Assembly: GCA_023055425.1 (NCBI GenBank)
Contig: JALGPY010000007.1
Location: forward strand, 18,300,001 to 18,364,000
Direction: 5' to 3'
Origin: Linanthus parryae
Lineage: Eukaryota; Streptophyta; Magnoliopsida; Ericales; Polemoniaceae
DNA length: 64,000 nucleotides
This document shows, one piece after another, positions 21,664 to 34,557 of this stretch. The notes below the pieces were generated by a model. The model was not told where the DNA came from, made no database searches, and was given only the letters and a program-made list of their open reading frames with translations. The stretch's first letter is position 1. Every line of letters starts with the position of its first letter. Both the position numbers and the translations under genes were made by a program.

Positions 21664-24600
21664 TGTAATACCCCGGACTTTAATTAATGGTTATTTGGTA
21701 ATTTTTAATATTATTTGAGAATTTCAATAAACTTATATTTCAAACTAGTTCTTAGTTTTAGAGTATAAATGTACCATTGGACATCTATGATTATATAAAA
21801 TTTCATTTTGAGGCTATTTTGTAATTTTTGAAACTTTGATAAAATTATATGGAACTTATTTTGTATACTTGGGAAATACTTGTAGTTTTCTAAAAGTGGA
21901 TTTTGACATTTATATACAAGTGGCGTATTTAAAATTATTTGGACATTTTATTATCTATGAAAATTAACTTATATGTGTGTTAGCTATTAATTGAAAATTA
22001 TATTTTCACCCCTTAACTTTTAGTTTTCACAAAGATACCTCTCATTTATCAATATTACATTTCCAACTCTTGTTATTTGTATCATATGCCTCTAACCCAC
22101 TATCTTTGGTCAACTCTAAGAAAATAAAATTGTCTATCTTTATCACTACCATCTAATTATTTTTCTCTTCATGACTACTCCTTTACAATAAATCACTTCA
22201 TATGTACTAGACCTTATGCATACATACCCCCATCATGTTCATCACCATCACTCTTTTCTCACATCCACTAACTCTCACATCCTATTCATCATCATGTTCT
22301 TCTTCTTCACTCAATTTCTCCATTGAAGAACACTTACTAGCTCTATTCTCTCTCTCAAAACTCCATTCCCATTTTTGGGAGTTGACCTCACAAAAACACC
22401 ATGAAAATTTCATTTTCTAGTCTTCCAAGCATGGAAAATTTGGTTCCAAGCTTGGTATAACCATGGAGGGGGGTTACTTCATCATTCTTCTCAAGGATTG
22501 AAGGTCAATTTCACTCTTTTCCTCCACCATTTCTTGAATCTTTGGGTAAGCTTTCTTCTAGTCTTGAATTCATTCATGCATGTCCATCTTTTGCTTTGGT
22601 TGATGAAATTTCATCTTAGTTTTCTTCATCTCCATGCTTGATTCTTCATTTACATGGTTAGATCATGTGATTGAATCCAAAATTTTGACTATTTCATGAA
22701 ACTCACACTAAAACCCATATGCACTTTGTAAATTTCTTGGTAGTTGCACTTGCATGTCAAGAAAATTTTGATCATTTGTGTCAAGAGCATGTGAAAAATC
22801 TTACTTCATGCCTAAAATGATGTTATTTGTGTGAAAATCAAGTCTCCATAAGTTGCATGTATCTTTTGAACCAAACTTGTTGATTTTTGGGAAAAATGCA
22901 TATTGACACAATCTGACCAGTTTATGAAAAACGTATATTATCTCCAAATTTTGTCTATGTGAAATTTTTAACTCTTGTATATTTTGAAACTAGACTCAGA
23001 GGTGGTTATTTTGAGAAAAAAACCAACTCCATAGCCATTTTGGTTAGGGAGATATGCTCATTCTAAGTTGCAAGTTTTCTGAAACTCTGTTTTTGGACAA
23101 GTTTTACCATTTTTATTAAAAATCTCATTTTCAGAAACCTATGGCATATCATCTTTCTTGCTATCAAAGTAGACACATAGGTGATTCATTCTGGAGAAGA
23201 TGAGCTTTATTTATATTCTCCAAGTGGTAGTAATCCCCTTGCAAAGTTGAAAGTTTTTGCAAAACCCTTCTCTGCATAGCAGTGTTTGTTATTTTTGTAA
23301 CTTGAGTTTTATTATAGATATGCATGATTTTCTTGATGTTTCTGAAAGTAGACACATATAGGTTCATCATACATTAATTTCAAGATTTTAGGAGATGATT
23401 TGATATGGTAAATATGTCTCCAAAGTCAGAGTTACAATTCTGTCCAGAATTGTAGTTTCACATTTTTTAGAAAACTTGAATTTTTGAACTTCTAGGTGTT
23501 TTGTTGGACTTGTTTTGATATTTAAACATCATTATATGTGCATTAGTGAAATTCATGACTATGTACATGTAGGTTTGCATTTTTATTATGCATGTGTAAA
23601 TTGGTTATAACGAGTACGTCATACGTGTGATTGTAGACATCGACCTCGTAGGAGAGAGCGGTAGTCGTCAGAGTGCTAGACTTAGTTTCTTGCTTTTGAT
23701 TGTGCTTCATCTTAGTGGTAAGTACATATGTACGACCTTTTCATATCAAAATGTGCGTATGCGTTCGATGTTTCAAATGAATTCTTGTTATATGAAAAAG
23801 TATGAGAATGCATGTTTTCCACTCGAATGTTGTTAAACTATTCTATTCATCTCCTTTGAGAACTCTCGAAAATTACTTGTGAAATGTTGATATTCTGATT
23901 TTGGTTATGTGAAAGAGAAGAAATAAAATACCTCTAATACACTTAGGACGATGTACAGAGTATTGTTATTAATGGGAGGCGTCAAGCGATCCTCCATTTT
24001 CTTATGGCTAAGACCATTGAAGCAATGCTTCTTATTATTGGATAGAACGTTAATGTTCACAAATCCGCCCTCGATGAGCCAAAATGTATCAAGATATTGA
24101 GGCCAAGGGGTTTATAGAGCTATAGAGTGCTACTTATACTTGTAAGGGTCACTACGATATAGGGGTGTCGACACTTAAGGCCTTTTAGCTAATGTTATGA
24201 GCGGGGTTGACGAATGGGCTCCCTTAACGCTCGGGTGAAATAGGGTTTGATAGACCCTAGAAGGAACCCTTAGTGATTGTTTCGTGATCCCTCTGTCTAC
24301 ATCGATCCTGCTGGTGGCTCTAGACATGCCTCAGCTAAACTTAACAGTTAAATTGGAATTGAAAGAAAGTTTGATTACTCTATTGATGTTGTTTGTGGCT
24401 CTTGATATGCCCTAATCGATTGAAATGAATTGTAAAGCTTTGGCTACTTGTGATTTAATATCATTATCAGGTCAAATAGACTTATTTACTGTTGATATTC
24501 TACTTGTTTAAGAATATGTTGACTACTTGTGGTTTATACATGTTTTAAAGAAGATGGTTCTCGCTACGCGGTTAATCATAAATGTTCCGAATTGTTCCAA

Positions 24601-24981
24601 CTCTTTTGCTCATTGATTTTCAAATCTCTTTATTTGCTTCAACTCATGCTTCCGTGCCACTCGTTGCTTTACATGTCGTAGTGTGTATATACTCAGTTTT
24701 TACTGATCATTTCTTCAAAACTGCGTTGGCTTTTGCCATTTTAAAACCGCAGGTCATCAATCAAGGTGGGGGATGGGAACGCGTATCGAGACGAAGACGT
24801 TTAGCTTAAATTAGATCACTTAGTAGATCACATGGAATATTTCAAATCACATTACATTTGTAAACTTATCTTCTCAAGATTGTTCTATTTATTAGATGAA
24901 ATGTAATCTTAATAGTTAATATTCTACTTTTGGTTATCGATTGTCTCTTTAACCCTGAACCGAGATCCACGGGTCGTTTCA
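21664..24981 (+). repeat. 5' LTR, 3318 bp
   Basis: TG...CA ends and equal length to the 3' LTR. Short ORFs such as 22235-22420 and 23627-23836 recur in the other LTR because the whole LTR is duplicated; they have no known domains. Confidence 0.93.
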
Positions 24982-26161
24982 GATGGTATCAGAGCATCGG
25001 TTCTCCGGTTAAAGTGACTGATCGATTTCCATTAGTAGAGCATAATAAAGATAAAATGTTTTCAAAACTTAAAATTGACTAGGATATCTCAATTTGGTAA
25101 TAACAAAGTAAGCAAGCCGCGAGGGATTTTGGGGTACTTACGTATTCTTAAACACGATTTGTACCGTACTTGTTGATTAGCTGTTACTTGCTAATTGGTA
25201 TGTGCTCCATGCGGAATCTATGCTTATTTATATGTTTGCTATCCTATGAGCATGTTTACTTGCTATATAGAAATGATTTATCATTGTCGTGTGATCCGTA
25301 TCCGCGGTCGCTTTATTGGTTATGTTATTTTGTTGACGAGAGAGTAACGACGCTTTGACTTAGAAGAACATGAGACCATTCGTTTCATACCTTTGAGTGC
25401 GAATTTTAAGATAATACCTTATTTTGTTTCATTTTGAGTTAAACCGACTTGGTCGTTTCCAAAATTAGAAAGTTTTGACCCAAAAAAAAAGTAATATTTA
25501 AAAAAAAAATAGTTTTGACAAAAAAAATGTTGGGTGTCGAGATACCAAATGCCAAGTGATGTGGACCACTTTGTTTAGCAGTCCGCTGGCGTGACTCTTA
25601 GTACGACGGTACTATGAGTTGTACCCGCTTGTAGACTAAGTTGGAACATTTGAAACACATTCGAGTTGTGATGGATAGACACATTGTGTGACGACACATA
25701 ATGTTCTTTTCTCCCTCGTATGCGTGGAAAACTTTAGGTGATTGGTGTATCTTATCCTATAAAGGTAAGATAATATTTTTAACGCGGATGAGCCAAGTAA
25801 AATGACGTGTTAGTTGCGATCAAAGTATTTTGTGTCTATAAATTTCAAGATTTGTTTAAACGCTAGAAAATTTTCGAATTGGCTTTCTAAGCGTGGTAAC
25901 TTGTGTGTTCGTCTAGGCCTTTCAAAATTTGGTGCCGACCTTTTCCTTGAGCTAATTGTATTTGAATCTCTAGTATAATACGAGGAGTGGGGATGTAACC
26001 GACCGAGAGCGCGATTCCCGTTAATTAAAGTGTTGCATATGTATTGGCATTGCATACAAGTCTCATGTGCATTAGTTGCATTCTCTTGAAATATGTTTGT
26101 AATTTCGCTCAAAAGTTTTCTTAAGCTTCGGGGACGAAGCTTCATTTTAAGGGGGATATAA
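24982..26161 (+). other. non-coding interior of the large-LTR element
   Basis: 1180 bp between the LTRs, with the primer-binding site at its left and the polypurine tract at its right end. The longest frame, minus 25810-26145 (111 codons), has no recognisable domain. No trace of reverse transcriptase or integrase. Confidence 0.8.
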
Positions 26162-29100
26162 TGTAATACCCCGGATTTTAATTAATGGTTATTTGGTAAT
26201 TTTTAATAGTATTTGAGAATTTCAATAAACTTATATTTCAAACTAGTTCTTAGTTTTAGAGTATAAATGTACCATTGGACATCTATGATTATATAAAATT
26301 TCATTTTGAGGCTATTTTGTAATTTTTGAAACTTTGATAAAACTATATGGAACTTATTTTGTATACTTGGGAAATACTTGTAGTTTTCTAAAAGTGGATT
26401 TTGACATTTATATACAAGTGGCGTATTTAAAATTATTTGGACATTTTATTATCTATGAAAATTAACTTATATGTGTGTTAGCTATTAATTGAAAATTATA
26501 TTTTCACCCCTTAACTTTTAGTTTTCACAAAGATACCTCTCATTTATCAATATTACATTTCCAACTCTTGTTATTTGTATCATATGCCTCTAACCCACTA
26601 TCTTTGGTCAACTCTAAGAAAATAAAATTGTCTATCTTTATCACTACCATCTAATTATTTTTCTCTTCATGACTACTCCTTTACAATAAATCACTTCATA
26701 TGTACTAGACCTTATGCATACATACCCCCATCATGTTCATCACCATCACTCTTTTCTCACATCCACTAACTCTCACATCCTATTCATCATCATGTTCTTC
26801 TTCTTCACTCAATTTCTCCATTGAAGAACACTTACTAGCTCTATTCTCTCTCTCAAAACTCCATTCCCATTTTTGGGAGTTGACCTCACAAAAACACCAT
26901 GAAAATTTCATTTTCTAGTCTTCCAAGCATGGAAAATTTGGTTCCAAGCTTGGTATAACCATGGAGGGGGGTTACTTCATCATTCTTCTCAAGGATTGAA
27001 GGTCAATTTCACTCTTTTCCTCCACCATTTCTTGAATCTTTGGGTAAGCTTTCTTCTAGTCTTGAATTCATTCATGCATGTCCATCTTTTGCTTTGGTTG
27101 ATGAAATTTCATCTTAGTTTTCTTCATCTCCATGCTTGATTCTTCATTTACATGGTTAGATCATGTGATTGAATCCAAAATTTTGACTATTTCATGAAAC
27201 TCACACTAAAACCCATATGCACTTTGTAAATTTCTTGGTAGTTGCACTTGCATGTCAAGAAAATTTTGATCATTTGTGTCAAGAGCATGTGAAAAATCTT
27301 ACTTCATGCCTAAAATGATGTTATTTGTGTGAAAATCAAGTCTCCATAAGTTGCATGTATCTTTTGAACCAAACTTGTTGATTTTTGGGAAAAATGCATA
27401 TTGACACAATCTGACCAGTTTATGAAAAACGTATATTATCTCCAAATTTTGTCTATGTAAAATTTTTAACTCTTGTATATTTTGAAACTAGACTCAGAGG
27501 TGGTTATTTTGAGAAAAAAACCAACTCCATAGCCATTTTGGTTAGGGAGATATGCTCATTCTAAGTTGCAAGTTTTCTGAAACTCTGTTTTTGGACAAGT
27601 TTTACCATTTTTATTAAAAATCTCATTTTCAGAAACCTATGGCATATCATCTTTCTTGCTATCAAAGTAGACACATAGGTGATTCATTCTGGAGAAGATG
27701 AGCTTTATTTATATTCTCCAAGTGGTAGTAATCCCCTTGCAAAGTTGAAAGTTTTTGCAAAACCCTTCTCTGCATAGCAGTGTTTGTTATTTTTGTAACT
27801 TGAGTTTTATTATAGATATGCATGATTTTCTTGATGTTTCTGAAAGTAGACACATATAGGTTCATCATACATTAATTTCAAGATTTTAGGAGATGATTTG
27901 ATATGGTAAATATGTCTCCAAAGTCAGAGTTACAATTCTGTCCAGAATTGTAGTTTCACATTTTTTAGAAAACTTGAATTTTTGAACTTCTAGGTGTTTT
28001 GTTGGACTTGTTTTGATATTTAAACATCATTATATGTGCATTAGTGAAATTCATGACTATGTACATGTAGGTTTTCATTTTTATTATGCATGTGTAAATT
28101 GGTTATAACGAGTACGTCATACGTGTGATTGTAGACATCGACCTCGTAGGAGAGAGCGGTAGTCATCGGAGTGCTAGGCTTAGTTTCTTTCTTTTGATTG
28201 TGCTTCATCTTAGTGGTAAGTACATATGTACGACCTTTTCATATCAAAATGTGCGTATGCGTTCGATGTTTCAAATGAATTCTTGTTATATGAAAAAGTA
28301 TGAGAATGCATGTTTTCCACTCGAATGTTGTTAAACTATTCTATTCATCTCCTTTGAGAACTCTCGAAAATTACTTGTGAAATGTTGATATTCTGATTTT
28401 GGTTATGTGAAAGAGAACAAATAAAATACCTCTAATACACTTAGGACGATGTACAGAGTATTGTTATTAATGGGAGGCGTCAAGCGATCCTCCATTTTCT
28501 TATGGCTAAGACCATTGAAGCAATGCTTCTTATTATTGGATAGAACGTTAATGTTCATAAATCCGCCCCCGATGAGCCAAAATGTATCAAGATATTGAGG
28601 CCAAGGGGTTTATAGAGCTATAGAGTGCTACTTATACTTGTAAGGGTCACTACGGTATAGGGGTGTCGACACTTAAGGCCTTTTAGCTAATGTTATGAGC
28701 GGGGTTGACGAATGGGCTCCCTTAACGCTCGGGTGAAATAGGGTTTGATAGACCCTAGAAGGAACCCTTAGTGATTGTTTCGTGATCCCTCTGTCTACAT
28801 CGATCCTGCTGGTGGCTCTAGACATGCCTCAGCTAAACTTAACAGTTAAATTGGAATTGAAAGAAAGTTTGATTACTCTATTGATGTTGTTTGTGGCTCT
28901 TGATATGCCCTAATCGATTGAAATGAATTGTAAAGCTTTGGCTACTTGTGATTTAATATCATTCTCAGGTCAAATAGACTTATTACTGTTGATATTCTAC
29001 TTGTTTAAGAATATGTTGACTACTTGTGGTTTATACATGTTTTAAAGAAGATGGTTCTCGCTACGCGGTTAATCATAAATGTTCCGAATTGTTCCAACTC

Positions 29101-29479
29101 TTTTGCTCATTGATTTTAAAAATCTCTTTATTTGCTTCAACTCATGCTTCCGTGCCACTCGTTGCTTTACATGTCGTAGTGTGTATTTACTCAGTTTTTA
29201 CTGATCATTTCTTCAAAACTGCGTTGGCTTTTGCCATTTTAAAACCGCAGGTCATCAATCAAGGTGGGGGATGGGAACGCGTATCGAGACGAAGACATTT
29301 AGCTTAAATTAGATCACTTAGTAGATCACATGGAATATTTCAAATCACATTACATTTGTAAACTTATCTTATCAAGATTGTTCTATTTATTAGATGAAAT
29401 GTAATCTTAATAGTTAATATTCTACTTTTGGTTATCGATTGTCTCTTTAACCCTGAACCGAGATCCACTGGTCGTTTCA
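26162..29479 (+). repeat. 3' LTR, 3318 bp
   Basis: Near-identical to 21664-24981. Visible differences include GACTTTAATT/GATTTTAATT close to the start and CACGGGTCG/CACTGGTCG close to the end. Followed by ACTAT. Confidence 0.93.
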
Positions 29480-31836
29480 ACTATAATGATAACATGGTAG
29501 TAGAGAAGATTTTACTTAGTCTCCCTAGTATATACGATCTGGCCGTTACGAAAAATGAGGCGATGGCGGATCTCACCACTTTGTCAGTCACAGACTTAGT
29601 GGGTACTCTAGAAGCTTACGAGAAAAGATAGTATGGATGGAACCGAGTCAATGAAGAGCGCATTTCAGTCTAAGCTCAAAATATGGTCTCACAATTCAAG
29701 AAATACTAAGAAGTTTGGAGATAATTCTATAATACAAGAAAATTATAGAATTAAGGAGAAAGGAGGAGAAATAAGAAAAATATCCGCCAGGCCGCATCTG
29801 CAACAAGACGAGCCACTTGGAGAAAGACTGTTGGCACAAAAGAAAGCCAAAGTGCCAAAATTATGACATATTTGGCCACATGGAGAAAGATTGCTGCTTG
29901 AAGGAAAAATATTAAGCCAACTATTCAGAAGAAAAGAAGATGAAGGCAACATGTTCTATGCATGCCACACTGCAGCAGAAGTAACGGCATTTGGTATGTC
30001 GACAACAGTTGCAGCAATGATTTTCAAAGAGATAGACAGATCAATAAAATCCCAAGTCAAGCTCGGGAATGGAGAACTATTGGAGGTCGAAGGCAAATGC
30101 ACCATCGCGGTGAACACGAAGAAAGGTACGCGCTTTATTCGTGGCGTACTACTTGTGCCTAATCTAGATACGAATATATTAAGTGTGGGTCAAATGATGG
30201 AAAGAGGATATTCAATCTACTTTAATGGAGACTCATGCAAAATATATGACAAAAAAAACAAGAATCATGAGATTGTTACTGTGAAGATGCAGCAACAAAG
30301 AAATTTCCCCATGCGCTGGCAGTATGCTGAGATGGCGTTAAAGGCATAAGAAGTTCAATCATGGCTATGTCACTGCAAGTTTGGCCATTTCAACTTCCAT
30401 GGACTAAAGATCCTTCATGAGAAGAAGATGATGAAAGACCTACCACTCATTCACCCAAATGATAACGTATGTGAGATATGCCTTCAAGGCAAGCAACACA
30501 TGAAGTCATTCCCTTCATGGAAAGCTTAGAGAGCACAAGAAGATTCTAAAGCCCATACACATAGGCGTGTGTGGTCCCATGAGGACACCAAATTTTGAGA
30601 AAAACATACCCATGTACTTTATTCTCTTCATTAATGACTATTCTAGAATCACTTGGGTGTACTTCATGCGAGAAAGAGCATAAGTCTTTGGAATATTCAA
30701 GAAGTTCAAGAACCTTGTAGAGAATCAAAGCGGTAAGAGAATAAAGGTGATAAGAAGTGATAGAGGTAAATAATATACCTCAAATCAGTTCAACAAGTTC
30801 TACGAAGATTAAGGTGTGGAACATCAACTCACAGTCGGCTATGCACCAGAACAGAATGGCGTGTCAGAAAGAAAGAACAGGAAAATGTTCGAGATGGCAA
30901 GAAGTATGCTAGCAGAAAAGAACATGCCAAAGGAGTTTTGGACAGAAGCTGTCTACACTGCAGTCTTTCTCCTCAACATATTTCCAACAAAGGTGGTACA
31001 GAACAAGACTCCAATTGAAGCATGGAGCGGTCGAAAGTCGTCAGCACAACATATACGAGTATTTAGAAACATATGATATGTGCTCATTCCGAAGGAAAAT
31101 AGACACTAGCTAGAGGAGAAGATAGAGAAAGGTATATTCCTTGGCTACATTTCTCAATTGAAAGGATATAGAGTCTACAATCTAAAGACCAAGAAGCTCA
31201 TCATCAGTCGAGATGTTGAATTCGACGAGAACGCTACTTGGAATTGGAAAGATGAGAAGGTTCAGAAACAGACCATCATGGTTCCTAAAATAAGAGCAAC
31301 TAGCCAAGATCAAAATCAAGAAGAAGAAGATGGAGTACAAACTCCTCAAGAAACTACACCATAGTCAAGTCCAGAAACAACACCCTCATCTTCAAGCACA
31401 CAAGAATCTTCCAGCAGTGAAGAGTCATCTGAATCACCAGTACGCAGAGTACAATCACTTGCCCACCCATTACGAGACATGCACATTTGCGACCATTGAT
31501 CCAAAAAATGTTGAGGAAATAAGAAAGAAGAAAGAACGGGTCAAAGGCAAGAAGGAGAAAATCAAGATAATCAAGAAAAACAAGAAAGCAAAACCAAAGA
31601 ACCGGATAGCCACTATGGAAGCCACCAAAGAAAGAATGCTATGTAAGAAAAAGCATAATCACAACGGCTCTATCGGGAAGCACAAGACAATGTCAGAAAC
31701 GGAAGGCTACTTGCAGTTATCACAACGGAGGATTGACGATCAACAAGAAGACATAGACGCAAAAGCCCCTCCAAGATTAAAGTTCAAGACTCTACAAGAG
31801 TTGCAAGGAGTTACCTGAAAGTTCATTAAGGAGGAG

Positions 31837-32278
31837 TGTTAAAATTAATGAACTTTCTAGACAAATGAAGAAAATTCCTTGTTGTAATTATCTAGAAGTT
31901 GTGGGATAGATTGGAATACCCTAGAATGAGTTACTAGAAAAATATGTACTTATAGTAGAATAGTCTAGAACCACAGACTCTTGTGTAAAATGTAGAAAAT
32001 TCCAGAGAAATTTGGTGGTTTCTTCCACCAACTATAGAGTGCTATAAATAGCACAAGATTTTTTACTATGTTTCAATGAACTAAATAAAATGAAGAGGTT
32101 CTCTCCTCCACATCTAGAGTACTACTCATCCCATCTACAACTCAGTACCACAAAACTCTAGTTTAAACGACTATCCACTTTAGACCCTCTCCACCAAACA
32201 CTTACATACACACTTCCGCACCACTCCCTCTCCTACAACTAACCAACACCACCATCACTCACCCTCTAAAAATCAACA
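31837..32278 (+). repeat. 3' LTR of the 20684 copia element, 442 bp
   Basis: Starts TGTTAAAATTAATGAAC after AAGGAGGAG and ends AAAATCAACA, followed by GTAAC. It contains CTATAAATAGC (TATA box) about 200 bp in. This is the normal LTR form against which the rearranged left LTR can be compared. Confidence 0.88.
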
Positions 32279-32283
32279 GTAAC

Positions 32284-32925
32284 AGACACAACAGCTCTCA
32301 GGTTTTCCTCAATTTGAACGCTCCATGAGCAATACAGAACATGCATCACAAACTCGCAACAAAGTCAGAAAGTTCTTCATCTACACGACGTCAATTCAAA
32401 CAAATGTATGCAATGAATAGCATGAAACGAGCAAGGATTATAAATCGAACATATAAATCTTATAGATCCACATATAGGAATTCAAAACGCAGAAACTCGC
32501 AAGGCATTCGGAAGAAAATTCTCAACCTACACCTACATAATACATCTATTCATGTGATTCGAACTAACTAGTGCAAAGTATAGAATGGAGGACTCTAAGA
32601 GACGAAAACCTTCCACATAAGCAGACAACAATTCACAATGCAGAAACTCTTCATTAAATCGCACTCGAAAACTGCGATCTACAGTAACAGGAACATATTA
32701 CAGTTATTGACGCAAATTTGAAGTAATTAGTGCAATTAAGAGCACAAAGCATCTGAGATGAAGTGACGTAACCTTACGGATCTGTAGAGATAGAAATGTT
32801 GTTTCTCTGAAGCGAGAGAGAGCACGAAGGGAGCGAGAGAGAGAGTGAGAGAGAGAGAGCGCGCGCAATACTGGTTTCTATAGAAAGAGAATGACTGTAG
32901 CAACGTTTGTCGAATCAAATACAGG
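32284..32925 (-). other. intron and 5' UTR exon of a possible minus-strand gene
   Basis: On the minus strand, 32925 down to about 32770 is rich in CTCTCT with few ATGs, like a plant 5' UTR, and ends at CAGATCC followed by the donor GTAAGG. From there to 32284, and again from 20678 to 20367, the sequence has the T-rich character of a plant first intron, and it ends in a TTTTGCAG acceptor. The copia element at 20684-32278 would then sit inside this intron. This is inference from splice-like signals only. Confidence 0.35.
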
Positions 32926-33539
32926 CTCGAGATTATAAAGATTTTTGGTCATAATCCACTGTACCGCGAGCTAGAGTAAGAAATTGTGAACTAAGCCATG
33001 AGATTAGTTTTGTGGCCACGTGGATGGAAATTATTAGCTCAACAGTTATGCACGGTGTACTTAACGAGCAGTATAGTATTTTGGATGTCGAAGGGAAAAA
33101 AAGCCGAATCAAGAAGCCGTGAAAATCGGAGGGAGGGACCTAACAGAAAGTGGGCCCGATCATCGTATCTTTTTTTGGAGAAGTTTTGAGAAGAATTGCT
33201 ATTGGAACAGTTTCAAATCCATCTTCTATTTTTATTTTTATTTTTGCAAACCATTTTCTATTGTTAGTTCTTGTTATTCAAGAAATTCTATGGTCTATGT
33301 TAAAATACTAGGATCTATTTCCTCCTCACGGTGCGACAAATCTGGTTACTCAAACATGAAGTTGTTATGAATCATAACCTCGTTAGTCCTCTTATTCCAT
33401 TAGTAACTTTAGGACATTTTTTTCAAACAAACACTCCAAAGACAACTCGGCAACCGCACATGGTCGAGCAACCGAAAAGCTTGATGGACAAGGCAAACAA
33501 TTAGGTTTTCAAAGTTTTGCTCTTAACATCATCCAGGAG
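32926..33539. other. intergenic, possible promoter of the minus-strand gene
   Basis: No domain-bearing ORF. The frames at 32998-33189 and 33119-33370 overlap each other and show no known motif. If the 5' UTR call at 32770-32925 is right, this is its upstream region; I see no convincing TATA box. Confidence 0.3.
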
Positions 33540-33930
33540 GAAATTGTTAGTGCTTTATGGTTGATGCCTCATGGAACCCTCGGAAAAAGCCACCACGGCT
33601 TGGATGTGCTGCCAAGACCTTCCTGAAGAAGGACTGGTTCATTTTCGGGCTCTACTCCCCTACAGGTGGAATGTATTGGCATCTCAAAGGCAATTAGATG
33701 GATGTTGTCATATGCATGGTTATCGGAACACTGAATTGCTCACAGACTCACTCCATAAGGTTCACAATCTCAACAATGTCACCATGGACGCTTCCATCCG
33801 AACGGTTATTCAAGACATTCGCCATTATAGTCTTTTCTTTAATCAGCTTATTGTTAAGTTCGTTAAACGTCAAGATTCACGACAGAATCCAATCAATCAA
33901 CTTTCTTGTAACGGCAGTTTAAGTTTTTAA
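33540..33930 (+). pseudogene. LINE RNase H fragment
   Basis: A frame-broken stretch begins VDASWNP near 33562 and continues in 33571-33930 with LLTDSLHKVHNLNNV and IQDIRHYSLFFNQLIVKFVK, matching the C-terminal RNase H (RVT_3 type) of plant LINEs. The first and second halves are in different frames. It lies upstream of, and separate from, the LINE remnant at 34558, which itself lacks this domain. Confidence 0.6.
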
Positions 33931-34345
33931 TGCAATGTTCTAAAGAAAATCCACGCGCCACTTTGGCAATGCACTGGCAAATATGGAAAAGTACACTACG
34001 AGCAGCACTTAATGTGGAAATCACATACCACGTGTCAAAATAGGTGTATTGTTGTTCGAATTGACTAGCAAAAGTATAGAGAGAACAATTATACTACTGC
34101 CCACGTTCCAAGGATAAAATTAGTATGGATAAAAGTTATACACTTATACTCGAATATAAAATAGGATAATATTGTACCAGGCTAAGACATTCTTAGCCTG
34201 ATAATTGATTTAGATTTTGATTGATTGGTTAGAGTAGAATATGAGATAGAATAAACTGTATGGATATGAAATGAAATGTTTTAGTACTAAAGAATAAAAT
34301 ATACGATATGATTACGTTATATGACCACATTGCCTTCCGTGTATT

Positions 34346-34412
34346 TTTTTATGAGAAATTGTTTTGTCGGGACCTCATGCAGGGGGTTCCTACGCTCTAC
34401 CACTTGAGCTAA
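34346..34412 (-). repeat. tRNA-derived SINE fragment
   Basis: The minus strand reads TTAGCTCAAGTGGTAGAGC, a pol III A box as in tRNAs, followed by CCCTGCATGAGGTCCCG. The same CTGCATGAGGT word follows the A box of the tRNA-like sequence at 48063. The B box is missing or degenerate here, so it is a relic, not a tRNA gene. Confidence 0.55.
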
Positions 34413-34557
34413 CTAAGTTTTTAAATTATCTTATGTTTCATTGTAAATTGTAAACATAAAATCATACTTTCTAGAGCTGCCTCTCTAGGTCCCTAGTTGC
34501 TTGTGCATGATCTTCAAATCATTGCTTCCTTTTTTGCTTCCTTCTAAAATTTAACTT

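Larger units (their letters stand above)
21664..29479 (+). mobile_element. non-autonomous LTR element with 3318-bp LTRs and 1180-bp interior
   Basis: Both LTRs are exactly 3318 bp (21664-24981; 26162-29479), begin TGTAATACCCCGG and end GGTCGTTTCA. The 5-bp duplication ACTAT (21659-21663; 29480-29484) lies within the gag of the host copia element. The primer-binding site TGGTATCAGAGC (24984-24995) matches initiator-tRNA-Met usage, and AAGGGGGATATAA precedes the 3' LTR. The interior encodes no gag or pol. By eye the LTRs differ at about 20 positions, so insertion was recent. The LTR start and primer site resemble Ty3/gypsy (Tekay/Del-like) elements, but no coding domain confirms the lineage. 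Confidence 0.93.
21207..31818 (+). pseudogene. copia gag-pol remnant, interrupted and partly deleted
   Basis: Gag starts at 21207 (IPIPTFNGENYEYLAIKMG; UBN2-type) and is split at 21663 by the nested element, resuming at 29485 (VVEKILLSLPSIYD; LVGTLEAYEKR). CCHC zinc-knuckle relics follow near 29800-29890, then protease-region sequence near 29985-30340, GAG-pre-integrase near 30360-30530 and the integrase core 30530-31090 (SERKNRKMFEMARSML holds the usual glutamate). The first integrase aspartate is replaced in HIGVCGPM, where the family has HTDVCGPM. Sequence from 31440 resembles the start of RT, but the catalytic part is gone. Many stops and frameshifts; no functional product. Confidence 0.85.
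20684..32278 (+). mobile_element. Ty1/copia element with rearranged left LTR and nested insertion
   Basis: The flanks carry the same 5-bp duplication GTAAC (20679-20683; 32279-32283). The primer-binding site GTGGAATCAGAGC follows the left LTR at 21131 and the polypurine tract AAGGAGGAG precedes the 3' LTR at 31837. Without the nested element it is about 3.8 kb: gag, protease, GAG-pre-integrase and integrase remain, while most of RT and RNase H is deleted. The left LTR is abnormal: its first 174 bp are an inverted copy of its last 174 bp. The element is non-autonomous. Confidence 0.85.

Noticed and set aside
22235..28334. Paired identical ORFs (22235/26733, 23164/27662, 23627/28125) as a duplicated gene family
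   Set aside because: They are the same positions of two LTRs of one element and have no domain or codon bias suggesting coding.
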